Part shown: positions 35,681-44,709 of the stretch, one piece after another
Layout of the letters: every line of letters starts with the position of its first letter
How positions within the stretch are numbered: position 1 is the stretch's first letter
Assembly (NCBI GenBank): GCA_943787785.1
Contig: CALSNT010000015.1
Span: 1-64,000 of the forward strand
Direction: 5' to 3'
DNA: 64,000 nucleotides
Origin: an uncultured Paracoccaceae bacterium
Lineage (GTDB): Bacteria; Pseudomonadota; Alphaproteobacteria; Rhodobacterales; Rhodobacteraceae
Position numbers and translations under genes: made by a program
The notes under the pieces: model-generated
Databases searched by the model: none
What the model saw: only the letters and a program-made list of their open reading frames with translations
Told to the model about the DNA's origin: nothing

Positions 35681-37152
35681 TGGCGCATGTGCTGAACGAA
35701 GTTCGTCGCGGGTTCTATCTGGACTCGGTCGCCCTGATGCGGATGTCGCGGGCCATTGCAGGAATGGACGGGGTGGAAGAAGCCGCCCTGATGATGGGCA
35801 CGCCGGCCAATCATGAAATCATGGCCGACGCGCGCCTGCTCGCCGATGCTGGGAAAACCGCGGGGGGCGGTGATCTGCTCATCGGCATCCGCGCCACAAG
35901 CCAGCCGGTGGCCGAGGCTGCACTGGCTGAGGCAACCGCCTTGTTGGACGCCCCTGCCACGCGCGGCGACGGTGCGGCCTATCGCCCGAAATCCCTGCGC
36001 GCGGCTGTCGGCATGTTACCCGGTGCGAACCTCGCCCTGATCTCGGTCCCTGGTGATTTCGCCGTGGCCGAGGCGAGGAAGGCGATCCGGCGCGGGCTGA
36101 ACGCTATGATCTTTTCCGACAACGTCGATATCGAGGCTGAGGCCGCGCTGAAGGCAGAAGCTCGCGAATTGGGGCGGCTGGTCATGGGACCGGATTGCGG
36201 CACGGCAATCATCGCCGGAACCCCGCTGGCCTTCGCCAATGTCGTGCCGCGCGGTTCCATCGGGATGATCGGCGCGTCCGGAACCGGCCTGCAGGAAGTC
36301 ACCTGCCTCGTGGCCCAACACGGCGGCGGTATCAGCCACGCCATCGGCGTCGGCGGACGCGATCTGAAGGCCGAGGTCGGCGGGATTTCAACCCTGATGG
36401 CGATCGAGGCTTTGGCAGCGGATCCCGGCACCGACAGCATCGTCTTGATCGCCAAACCGCCTGCGGGAGACGTCGCCAAGGCGGTTCTGGAAGCGCTCGA
36501 GATCGGCGGCAAACCGGCGGTGATCTGCTTCATGGGCGCGGCGGAGATGGAATTGCCGGAGAACGTCCGGCAGTGTTTCTCGCTAAAAAATACCGCTTTT
36601 GCGGCGCTTGGGGAGAAGCCGACGACGCCTGCCCCGCCTTCGATGCAAGCTTCTGACTCCGAAGAAATTCTTGGACTATTCGCCGGTGGCACCCTCTGCG
36701 CAGAAGCGCAGGTAATCCTGCGTGACGCAGGCCAAACCGTGCGTTCAAACGCGCCGGTCACCGGGATTTCCACGCAGGACGGCGACGGCCACCTGATGCT
36801 GGACCTTGGCGACGATGACTACACTCGTGGTCGCCCGCATCCGATGATTGATCCGACCGTCCGGAATGACGCGTTCATCGACGCCCTGGCCCGCACCGAC
36901 CTTGCCGCGATCCTCTGCGATGTGGTGATTGGCTATGGCGCGCATGGCGATCCCGCCGGGCATCTGGTGGCGCTCGTTTCGGCCCATGGGACGGATACCA
37001 GCCCTGTCCTGATCACCTCGGTTTGTGGAACCGACGGTGATCCGCAAGGCCGCGCAGGACAAATCGCGAAACTCGAAGAGGCTGGAATTCATGTCGCCCC
37101 CAGCAACGCCGACGCTGCGAAATGGGCGCTGGCCGCCATCGGTGCCGGATGA
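35680..37152 (+). CDS. allF: AllF/FdrA main chain, lacking the usual C-terminal domain
   Basis: A 490-residue acyl-CoA-synthetase-like protein with CoA-ligase fold motifs: SVALMRMSRAIAGMDGVEEAALMMGTPANHEIM at the N-terminus, MGPDCGTAIIAGTPLAFANV, GMIGASGTGLQEV, and the C-terminal DLGDDDYTRGRPHPMIDPTVRN. E. coli FdrA is about 555 residues. This copy stops after the second lobe, and the missing end is supplied by the gene at 34250. The stop overlaps the carbamate kinase start (ATGA). Confidence 0.87.
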   Translation: MAHVLNEVRRGFYLDSVALMRMSRAIAGMDGVEEAALMMGTPANHEIMADARLLADAGKTAGGGDLLIGIRATSQPVAEAALAEATALLDAPATRGDGAAYRPKSLRAAVGMLPGANLALISVPGDFAVAEARKAIRRGLNAMIFSDNVDIEAEAALKAEARELGRLVMGPDCGTAIIAGTPLAFANVVPRGSIGMIGASGTGLQEVTCLVAQHGGGISHAIGVGGRDLKAEVGGISTLMAIEALAADPGTDSIVLIAKPPAGDVAKAVLEALEIGGKPAVICFMGAAEMELPENVRQCFSLKNTAFAALGEKPTTPAPPSMQASDSEEILGLFAGGTLCAEAQVILRDAGQTVRSNAPVTGISTQDGDGHLMLDLGDDDYTRGRPHPMIDPTVRNDAFIDALARTDLAAILCDVVIGYGAHGDPAGHLVALVSAHGTDTSPVLITSVCGTDGDPQGRAGQIAKLEEAGIHVAPSNADAAKWALAAIGAG

Positions 37153-38120
37153 TCCCGCCATTCGATATCCCCAAACGGATCGTGGTCGCCATTGGCGGCA
37201 ACGCGACCCACCCTGAGGATATCGAGGGCACCTCGCAGGAACAAAAGGCCATCGCAGCCGCCACAGCGCAGGCGTTGCTGCCACTGGCGCTGCGTGGGGA
37301 AGAACTGATCATCACCCACGGCAACGGTCCGGTCGTCGGCAAAATATTGATGCGCCAGGCCTTGACCCGCGACACCATCGCGCCAATGCCACTGGATATT
37401 TGCGTCGCCCATTCGCAGGGCGGCATCGCCTATCTTCTGGTGCAGGCGCTGGAAAACGCCCTGCGCGAAGCCGACAACCCCCGACACGTTGCCTGCCTGC
37501 TGAGCCAGGTTGAGGTCGACCCCGAAGATCCGGCGTTTCAGGATCCCTCAAAACCCATCGGCACGTTCTATTCCGAGGCCGAAGCAAAAACCGTCGGCGC
37601 GCAAATGGGCTGGCGCATGCGCGAAGACTCCGGGCGCGGCTGGCGACACGTCGTCCCGTCACCGCAACCCCAACACATCTGCGACATTTCCCTGATCGAG
37701 CTTTTGGCCAAACGCGGCACCGTCGTGATTGCCGGCGGTGGCGGCGGCATCCCGGTAGTGCGCGGCCCGAAGGGCGTGCGCCGAGGGATCGAAGCCGTGA
37801 TCGACAAAGATCTGACTTCGGCCTTGATGGGAAACATTCTGGGGTTCGAGTTGATGATGATCCTGACAGCGGTGCCTCAGGTGTCGGTCGACTTTGGAAC
37901 CCCCGACCAGCGGGAGTTGGATTTCGTCAGCATGGCCGAGCTGCGCCAGCATCGGGCCGACGGGCAGTTCCCGCCGGGCAGTATGGGACCCAAAATCGAT
38001 GCCGCGCTGCAGTTTCTGGATGGTGGCGGCAAACGGGTCATTATTGCACATCTGGACCAAGCCGATGCTGCCCTGCGAGGCGCTGCGGGAACTCATGTGG
38101 TTGCGAATGGCCAAGGCTGA
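37149..38120 (+). CDS. Carbamate kinase (AllK/ArcC-like)
   Basis: A 323-residue amino acid kinase-fold enzyme: IVVAIGGNATHP, ITHGNGPVVGKILMRQ, the catalytic region VIAGGGGGIPVVRG followed by EAVIDKDLTSALMG, and the final PPGSMGPKIDAALQFL. It makes ATP from carbamoyl phosphate and ADP. Being translationally coupled to AllF, it should consume the carbamoyl phosphate released by oxamate carbamoyltransferase. Confidence 0.93.
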   Translation: MIPPFDIPKRIVVAIGGNATHPEDIEGTSQEQKAIAAATAQALLPLALRGEELIITHGNGPVVGKILMRQALTRDTIAPMPLDICVAHSQGGIAYLLVQALENALREADNPRHVACLLSQVEVDPEDPAFQDPSKPIGTFYSEAEAKTVGAQMGWRMREDSGRGWRHVVPSPQPQHICDISLIELLAKRGTVVIAGGGGGIPVVRGPKGVRRGIEAVIDKDLTSALMGNILGFELMMILTAVPQVSVDFGTPDQRELDFVSMAELRQHRADGQFPPGSMGPKIDAALQFLDGGGKRVIIAHLDQADAALRGAAGTHVVANGQG

Positions 38121-39027
38121 ACCATCAGATTTCGCAGCACTAAGCATTGGTCCACAAGCGGCAGAAATGCTTTGCGCCCCGGTCGGTACAGCCTCGGTGG
38201 CCGCCGTGTTCAGTTCGGTTTTTTATATGCGCTTGGCGAGCGGTATGCTCTGTGCGACGACCGCAGATATAGACGACGGGCCGATCTCAATTCGCACCAG
38301 CGCGCAATTGGACTGGCGACGTGTTGGTTTGCGCAAGGGACAACCTGTCGACTTGACCCGGCATCACCTGCGTATCGTGGGGCTGCTTGCCATCGACCTA
38401 AGCGACGCACCGGTTTGGCAGCCAAATTCCGTCTCGCCCACATTCAACTCACAAGACGTATCGAGTGCTTTGCACCAGCTACGCGCACAGCTAAAGGATC
38501 ACGATGGCGTTCCGGGGCTGGGGGCACTTATGATTCCGGGATTTCAACCTCCACAAAACGACGCAGTGTTTAGGCGCGCAGCGCCCTTGATTGCATCTGC
38601 GGGCGATTGGATCACCGGAGTCGTGCGGGGGAATTCGCAGGCTCCGGCAGATTGGGCTGTGTCGCTACTGGGTGCCGGACCGGGCTTGACGCCGTCCGGT
38701 GATGACGTTCTTGGTGGCGCCCTGTTGGCGCTGCGAGCAACGGGGCACGCCAACGTAGCTGAGGCCCTGTGGCGGCAGATCGCACCCGAATTGACTTTGC
38801 GCACGAACGAGATTTCCGCGACCCTGCTGGCGGCCGCCGCTATGGGCCATGGCAGTGCCGCCGTGCATGAGGTGATTTCGGCCCTGACTGGCGGTGCCCC
38901 ACCCGCATTGGACGGCGCGCTTGCCGCCATCGACCGGATCGGCCATTCGTCGGGTTGGGATACCCTACTGGGGGTCGTAACGGTACTCGATACGCTCGCC
39001 ATCACCCCACTAAACCGCGCTGCCTAG
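38107..39027 (+). CDS. allH: AllH/YlbF (DUF2877) subunit of oxamate carbamoyltransferase
   Basis: A 306-residue DUF2877 protein, recognisable from LLGAGPGLTPSGDDVLGGALLAL and the helical C-terminal part LTLRTNEISATLLAAAAMGHGSAAVHEVI. E. coli YlbF is the third OXTCase subunit. ATG 38107 lies inside the 3' end of the carbamate kinase gene (14-bp overlap). The N-terminal 100 residues are less conserved, so the exact start is less certain. Confidence 0.83.
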   Translation: MAKAEPSDFAALSIGPQAAEMLCAPVGTASVAAVFSSVFYMRLASGMLCATTADIDDGPISIRTSAQLDWRRVGLRKGQPVDLTRHHLRIVGLLAIDLSDAPVWQPNSVSPTFNSQDVSSALHQLRAQLKDHDGVPGLGALMIPGFQPPQNDAVFRRAAPLIASAGDWITGVVRGNSQAPADWAVSLLGAGPGLTPSGDDVLGGALLALRATGHANVAEALWRQIAPELTLRTNEISATLLAAAAMGHGSAAVHEVISALTGGAPPALDGALAAIDRIGHSSGWDTLLGVVTVLDTLAITPLNRAA

Positions 39028-39042
39028 ATTACGAGGGACAAG

Positions 39043-40632
39043 ATGCTGCACACGAAACGCGCCTACGGCGGCATGGTCACCGCGCCCCACCACCTGGCCG
39101 CTCAGGCCGGATCGCGGGTTCTGCAAGATGGTGGCAACGCGATCGAGGCGATGGTGGCCGCCGCCGCCACGATGACGGTGGTATATCCGCACATGAACGC
39201 GCTTGGCGGCGACAATTTCTGGCTGATCCACCAGCCGGGCCGGGATGTCACTGCAATCGACGCTTGTGGCGCGGCGGCAGCAACGGCGAGCATCGATTTC
39301 TACAACGACACCTGCGGCGGGGTCATTCCGTCACGCGGCCCGCTGGCGGCGCTGACCTGCGCGGGGGCGGTGTCAGGCTGGCAGAATGCACTGCGTCAGA
39401 GCGCGGCGATTGGCGGCAAAATGCCTCTGAGCCGGTTACTCGAAGACGCGATCCACCACGCCGAAAACGGCGTTGCCGTCACGAATACGCTGGCGAATAA
39501 TATTGCAGCGAAACAGGACGAGCTGGCCGACGTTCCGGGCTTCGCCCCCATCTATCTGCCCGACGGTCAGCCGCTGTCACTAGGCCAGCGTCTGCGCCAA
39601 CCCCGGATCGCAGCCACTCTGGGCCAACTGGCCTCGGCTGGCCTCGATGATTTCTATCGCGGGGATCTTGCGCAGGCGATCGCTGCGGACCTTTCGCGCG
39701 CAGGCTCGCCCGTTACCCGTGACGACCTGAACAGCCACCACGCTCTGGATGTCGCGCCGCTGAAACTCTCTGTGGCCGGGCATGATGTCTTTAACATGCC
39801 GCCGCCGACGCAGGGCCTCGCTTCGCTGATGCTGCTGGGCATCTACGCCCGGCTCGGGGTCGAACAGGCCGAGGGGTTCGATTTTATCCACGGCTTGTTG
39901 GAATCCACCAAGCAAGCCTTTGTCGTTCGCGACGCCCATGTAACTGACCCCGCATATATGCCGGTTGAAGCACAGAGCTTTCTTGCCGATCAGGTGCTTG
40001 ATGATATGGCCGCCGCAATCGACCCGTTCACCGCCTCGCCATGGCCGCGCGCTGCAGCCAAAGGCGACACCTGCTGGCTGGGCGCGGTGGATAGTTCAGG
40101 TTGCGCGGTCAGCTTCATTCAGAGCATTTATTGGGAGTTTGGCAGCGGAGTTGTTCTGGAAGATACAGGCATCACCTGGCAAAATCGCGGCACCAGCTTT
40201 TCGCTGGATGCGGCCCATCACAACGCCCTGAAACCCGGTCGCAGACCGTTCCACACGATCCAACCTGCGCTTGCCAGACTTAGCGATGGGCGCGTGATGC
40301 CTTACGGCACCATGGGTGGTGAGGGGCAGCCACAGACGCAGGCCATGATATTTGCCCGCCACGTCCTGCATGGCCAGGACCTTCAGGCTGCCATCACAGC
40401 ACCACGGTGGCTTTTGGGGCGGACATGGGGCGCCGAAACGACCTCGTTGAGGATGGAGGGCCGGTTCGAATCGGACGTCGTCGCTGCACTGGACGCGGCA
40501 GGCCATGATCCTCAGATGATCGGCGATTACGACGAGATGATGGGCCACGCCGGGGCGCTGGTCCTCCATCCGGACGGCTTGATCGAAGGTGCAAGTGATC
40601 CGCGTTGTGATGGGGCCGCGCTGGGGTTCTGA
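39043..40632 (+). CDS. hpxW: Gamma-glutamyltransferase-family Ntn hydrolase, HpxW-like oxamate amidohydrolase
   Basis: A 529-residue Ntn-hydrolase precursor. The large-subunit part shows AAQAGSRVLQDGGNAIEAMVAAAATMTVVYPHMNALGGDNFWLI. The autoprocessing nucleophile is the Thr in AAAKGDTCWLGAVDSSGCAVS, followed by SIYWEFGSGVV. No signal peptide is seen, unlike periplasmic GGT. Klebsiella HpxW, of the same family, hydrolyses oxamate to oxalate and ammonia. Position 15 bp after allH, behind a GAGGGA site, makes oxamate the likely substrate here. Confidence 0.82.
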   Translation: MLHTKRAYGGMVTAPHHLAAQAGSRVLQDGGNAIEAMVAAAATMTVVYPHMNALGGDNFWLIHQPGRDVTAIDACGAAAATASIDFYNDTCGGVIPSRGPLAALTCAGAVSGWQNALRQSAAIGGKMPLSRLLEDAIHHAENGVAVTNTLANNIAAKQDELADVPGFAPIYLPDGQPLSLGQRLRQPRIAATLGQLASAGLDDFYRGDLAQAIAADLSRAGSPVTRDDLNSHHALDVAPLKLSVAGHDVFNMPPPTQGLASLMLLGIYARLGVEQAEGFDFIHGLLESTKQAFVVRDAHVTDPAYMPVEAQSFLADQVLDDMAAAIDPFTASPWPRAAAKGDTCWLGAVDSSGCAVSFIQSIYWEFGSGVVLEDTGITWQNRGTSFSLDAAHHNALKPGRRPFHTIQPALARLSDGRVMPYGTMGGEGQPQTQAMIFARHVLHGQDLQAAITAPRWLLGRTWGAETTSLRMEGRFESDVVAALDAAGHDPQMIGDYDEMMGHAGALVLHPDGLIEGASDPRCDGAALGF

Positions 40633-41056
40633 ATTGTGACACGGAATTCGCGCTCGGTCGGCTACAGGATGCTGGCTGGTTTTGTTCGGAATACGTCAAG
40701 TGCTTGGAATGACCTAGTCTGCAGTCCGTGACTTGATCGATGCTTTTTGCCCGGCATTCCGGCTGACCGGAGTCAGAAAATCTGACCAATTTCCCCATTT
40801 CACGTTGGGAAAAACTGCCCGGTGACGCTGTAGCAGACACTCGTATTGCGCGCGGCAACCTACCGAATTGAGCCCTTTATGTCGGATGCAGCGGTATGTC
40901 TTTGGTGTCGGAATAAGTCGCACTCGGCCGTGACGCTTACCCGACAAAATTAGTCGGATTGACATACCTGAGTAAATCACTCAGTCTTTACTGAAATTAG
41001 CCAGCCACCGAATCTGGGGCAAGCCGAACACTCAGAATCCCGAAGGGAGTGGGCGG
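40633..41056. other. Intergenic region before the iron operon
   Basis: About 424 bp with no convincing gene. Two reverse-strand open frames here have no recognisable content or start signals. The right third carries an AT-rich promoter-like segment with TTGACA at 40959 and the TGA-N9-TCA box at 40969. The left part may hold the end of the ureide operon transcript, but I see no strong terminator hairpin. Confidence 0.6.
40969..40983 (+). promoter_or_regulatory. Candidate iron-responsive operator (IRO, TGA-N9-TCA)
   Basis: TGAGTAAATCACTCA fits the RirA-type IRO consensus TGA-N9-TCA and is itself nearly palindromic. It lies 5-19 bp downstream of a TTGACA hexamer (40959-40964), between -35 and -10, about 75 bp before the first small gene of the hemP/imelysin operon. 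A repressor binding here would block transcription when iron is plentiful. Confidence 0.65.
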
Positions 41057-41209
41057 ATGACTCTTGTCTATGCGCAAACTGAAGATGGTGAATTGGATTG
41101 GCGTGAGGCCCTGCTCATCGCGGTGGAATCTGGCCTTCCGGATCTCTTCAATATCGAGTGGCTGATCGAAAAAGCCGAGACACGTGAATGGGGCGGGGTA
41201 TGGTGGTGA
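41057..41209 (+). CDS. Hypothetical 50-residue protein, first gene of the iron operon
   Basis: ATG 41057 follows an AGGGAG site and encodes a 50-residue acidic protein (TLVYAQTEDGELDWREALLIA, ending REWGGVWW). The stop at 41209 overlaps hemP by 10 bp. No domain is recognised. The good ribosome site and overlap argue that it is translated, perhaps as a small regulator or a leader coupling hemP translation. Confidence 0.55.
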   Translation: MTLVYAQTEDGELDWREALLIAVESGLPDLFNIEWLIEKAETREWGGVWW

Positions 41210-41367
41210 ACGACCTCAGGCAAGCGACCGTTAGCCCACCAGACAATTTGCCGATGTACGAGGCGGTCGACCTGACCAAGGGTGGCGACCTGGCCCATAT
41301 CAAATTGAATAATCAGCTTTACACGCTGCGCATCACGCGTGCCGGAAAGCTGATACTGACCAAATGA
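41200..41367 (+). CDS. hemP: Hemin uptake protein HemP
   Basis: A 55-residue protein whose C-terminal half, LAHIKLNNQLYTLRITRAGKLILTK, is the HemP family signature. A GGGGCGGGG site precedes ATG 41200. HemP proteins are small, iron-regulated factors needed for haem uptake gene expression in several proteobacteria. It overlaps the next gene by 4 bp (ATGA). The upstream IRO fits iron control. Confidence 0.88.
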   Translation: MVVNDLRQATVSPPDNLPMYEAVDLTKGGDLAHIKLNNQLYTLRITRAGKLILTK

Positions 41368-41831
41368 ATTCTATAACCCCACATCGCGGCGGAGCCCCTG
41401 TTGGCTTCTTGACCGAACTCGGTCCGGTGGAAGCCAAAGCTGTCCTGTATCTCCGCCTCTGGTGCGATGGGCCCGACGCGCAGCAGCAAGTCTGGAATGA
41501 CTTTGCCAGGGAGCTCGGCTCCGAGAATGGACGAAAGGCACTGAAATCATTCGAGACCCTGTGCAGTCTTTGTGTTCGCCATGGGCGTCGGCCCCTGATG
41601 CGGCATCACGCAACATGCGAATGCCTCGGCGCAGATGAGTCCTGCTTCGCAAATTTCGTTGGCTATGCCAGCGAGGGGGAACGCGAAGATGCCCTGATGA
41701 TAGCGACCACCATTGTCCGCCCCGACATGGCCCCATCCCTTGTTGGTCTCGCCCAGGACTTCGGCCTCGCGCTTCGACGCATGGCCCTGAAAACCAACAC
41801 CTCAGACGAAAAACCGACAACGTTTCACTGA
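41364..41831 (+). CDS. Conserved Cys/His-containing protein of the hemP operon
   Basis: A 155-residue soluble protein with a Cys cluster suited to metal binding: CDGP near residue 34, CSLC near 67-70 and HHATCECLGADESC near 80-93. The remainder is helical, with a hydrophobic C-terminal third (DMAPSLVGLAQDFGLALRRMAL). It is coupled to hemP and precedes the imelysin gene. I know no named domain; an iron or haem-related role is inferred from the operon. Confidence 0.75.
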   Translation: MNSITPHRGGAPVGFLTELGPVEAKAVLYLRLWCDGPDAQQQVWNDFARELGSENGRKALKSFETLCSLCVRHGRRPLMRHHATCECLGADESCFANFVGYASEGEREDALMIATTIVRPDMAPSLVGLAQDFGLALRRMALKTNTSDEKPTTFH

Positions 41832-41846
41832 AAAGGAAAGTCCCTA

Positions 41847-43119
41847 ATGAAGACGCTTACTCTTGCCACAACGTCGCTCGCGCTCAGTATCGGCGGCGCA
41901 GCTTTTGCGGATGGCCACATCAACAAAGCAGCAGTGCTCGAAACATACGCGAATATTGCCGAGGCGAATTACACTGACAGCCTTATCGCTGCGCAGCGCC
42001 TTCAGGCTGCGGTCAATGATCTGGTGGCAAATCCTTCGCCCGTCGCTCTGGATGCGGCAAAGGCGGCATGGTTGGCGGCGCGGGTGCCATATCAGCAAAC
42101 CGAGGTCTTCCGTTTTGGCAATGCCATCGTCGATGATTGGGAAGGCAAGGTAAACGCCTGGCCGCTGGACGATGGGCTGATCGACTATGTCGACGCGACC
42201 TACGGCGGCGCGACGGATGAAAACGCGGTGGCTGTTTTGAACGTCATCGCCAATGCCAGTTTTGTTCTGTCGGGCGAAACAGTCGATGCCTCCAGTATTA
42301 CGCCCGCTCTGCTGGAAGAAACCCTGCAAGAGGCGGATGGCGTCGAATCCAATGTTGCCACGGGGGTACCACGCCATTGAATTCCTCCTCTGGGGTCAGG
42401 ACCTCAACGGCCACGGCGCTGGTGCCGGAAACCGACCCTGGACCGACTACGCAACAGGTGACGCATGTACCGGCGGGCACTGTGATCGCCGTGATGACTA
42501 CCTCGAAGCCGCCACTGCCTTGTTGGTCTCGGACCTCGAGTGGATGGCCGCGCAATGGGCCGAAGATGGCGAAGCGCGTGCGACGGTGATTGCAGACGCT
42601 GACGCCGGGATATCGGCGATTTTGACGGGAATGGGATCGCTGTCATATGGCGAGACTGCCGGTGAACGGATGCGTCTTGGGGTAATGTTGAACGACCCCG
42701 AGGAAGAGCATTCCTGCTTTGCCGACAACACGCACAACGACCACTACTTCAACGGCGTCGGCGTCCAGTCTGCTTACCTGGGCAGCTACACGCGGATCAA
42801 CGGTGAGGTTGTGGAAGGGCCATCGCTGGCTGATTTGGTGGCCGCCACTGATGCGAGCCTTGATGCCGAGATGCAAACCAAACTTGCATCCGCTGTGCTT
42901 GCCCTCGGCAAAATCAAGACCGCGGCCGAAGCTGGGTTCAGCTATGACATGATGTTGGAGCGTGGAAACGAAGCTGGCGAGGCGCTGATTATGGGCGGTG
43001 TTAATGGACTGATCGACCAGACGCGCAGTATCGAACGGGTGGTCGCATCGCTTGGCGCACCGGCTATTAAGATTGAAGGGTCCGACAGCCTCTATAATCC
43101 CGACGCCGTGTTCCAGTAG
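41847..43119 (+). pseudogene. Imelysin family (peptidase M75) periplasmic protein, frameshifted
   Basis: A GGAAAG site and signal peptide (KTLTLATTSLALSIGGAAFA) open an imelysin protein. The frame breaks in a run of four or five G at about 42362-42366. Removing one G restores SNVATGYHAIEFLLWGQDLNG, which holds the family GxHxxE motif, and the frame runs on to 43119. Imelysin proteins take part in periplasmic iron uptake. The homopolymer position makes a sequence error likely; a restored protein has about 423 residues. Confidence 0.85.
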
Positions 43120-43129
43120 GTTCCATCAC

Positions 43130-44709
43130 ATGAGATGGCGCGGCGATTTGAGGTCGCGCCGTCCATCTGCACAGATGTTAGCCCCGCGCATGTTCCAGCC
43201 GAACCCGATCGCTCTCGCGCTCGCCATTTTCTTTCCGGGCCTGATTTGGGCTGGCCCGTCCGATGAACCCCACCTCAGCATTGTCCCCAGAACAAAGTCC
43301 GAAGCGGCAAGGATTGCATCCGTGACCAAATTGGCCACCAGCTTTGACCAAGCGCAACAGTTTGAAGCGAAGTCAGCCGGGGCGGCGACTGTCCGAGCCA
43401 TGTCAAATGCCGATGCGTTCTCACAACCGTCAGGGAATATCACATTCGAGGACGAGTTGACTTTCAAGGTCGGCAACGGGTTGTTCCGGAAACTTTGGGT
43501 CTCGTCGCCGTCCTCGACTCTGGCATCGGATGGCTTGGGTCCGCTATACAACGCCCGGTCTTGCCAGCGTTGCCACCGGAAAGATGGCCGGGGGCACCCA
43601 CCGGAGGGACCGGAAGACAACGCGATTTCGATGTTCCTGCGGGTATCGATCCCCGGAAGCTCAGATGACGCAATTTCCGAGATAGAGGGCTATTTGGCGA
43701 CATTGCCAGAGCCGACTTACGGCAGCCAATTACAGGATCTCAGCCTTGCCGGGTACCCAGGGGAATACACCCTCCAAATCGACTATGAGGAGGTCGAGGT
43801 GGCGCTATCCGGGGGCGAATTCGCCTCCCTGCGACAGCCGACCTACACCGCCGCCAACCTTGGGTATGGGCCATTGCACCCCGACGCGATGCTCAGCCCG
43901 CGCGTCGCCCCACAGATGATCGGCCTGGGCCTGCTTGAGGCGATACCTGCGGCTGACATCCTCGCCCTGGCGGACCCGGACGATCTGAACGGCGATGGGA
44001 TTTCGGGTCGTCCGAACATCGTCTGGTCGATTGAATACAACGAACCCATGTTAGGCCGCTTTGGCCTGAAGGCCGCATCACCGACCGTGCGCGAACAATC
44101 TGCAGGGGCCTTTGCCGGTGACATAGGCATATCCAACCCGCTGTTCCCTGCCGCTTGGGGCGACTGCACCGCTGCGCAGTCAGACTGCCGCGCCGCCCCA
44201 CATGGGGATGCCGACGACCGTGGGTTCGAAATTGATGATGAGGGATTGGACCTGGTGACATTCTACAGCCGAAACCTTGGCGCGCCCGCCCGGCGCGACG
44301 TGGATGATCCAGACGTACTTCGTGGAAAAGAAACGTTCCACACGACCGGCTGCACATCCTGCCATCAACCTGTCTTTGTTACGCACCGCCTAGAAGATCA
44401 ACCCGAACAGAGCTTTCAATTAATCTGGCGTATACCGATATGCTCCTCCACGACATGGGGTCGGGGCTAGCCGACAATCGCCCGGAAGCCCGTGCAACCG
44501 GCACGGAATGGCGGACCCCGCCCTTGTGGGGCATCGGAATGACGCAACAAGTGTCTGGCCATACCTATTTCCTGCACGATGGACGGGCGCGGTCGCTGCT
44601 CGAGGCAATCTTATGGCACGGCGGCGAAGCGCAATCGCAGCGGGACGCGGTGGTGGACATGGACCCCAACGACCGCAAGGCATTGTTAAGATTCCTGGAG
44701 AGCCTGTGA
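43130..44709 (+). pseudogene. Di-heme oxidoreductase of the DUF1111 type, frameshifted
   Basis: The frame encodes a signal-anchored c-type cytochrome with two haem sites, CQRCH (about 43563) and CTSCH (about 44356), and the DUF1111 context LYNARSCQRCHRKDGRGHPPEGP. It breaks near 44415-44425 and continues in another frame with INLAYTDMLLHDMGSGLAD to 44709. One base is missing or extra. ATG 43130 is used; ATG 43190 would start just before the hydrophobic signal. The family is regularly found with imelysins in iron-regulated operons. Confidence 0.82.

Noticed and set aside
39043-40632. Glutathione gamma-glutamyltranspeptidase
   Set aside because: Lacks an export signal and sits directly after the oxamate carbamoyltransferase genes; the oxamate amidohydrolase reading fits better.
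40714-40980. An 88-residue reverse frame in the intergenic region before the iron operon
   Set aside because: It reads through the IRO and promoter-like segment; composition is unlike protein, with no homologous pattern recognised.
42355-42370. Programmed ribosomal frameshifting in the imelysin gene
   Set aside because: The G-run lacks a slippery X XXY YYZ arrangement and a downstream stem, and other genes in the window show unrelated indels; sequence error is simpler.
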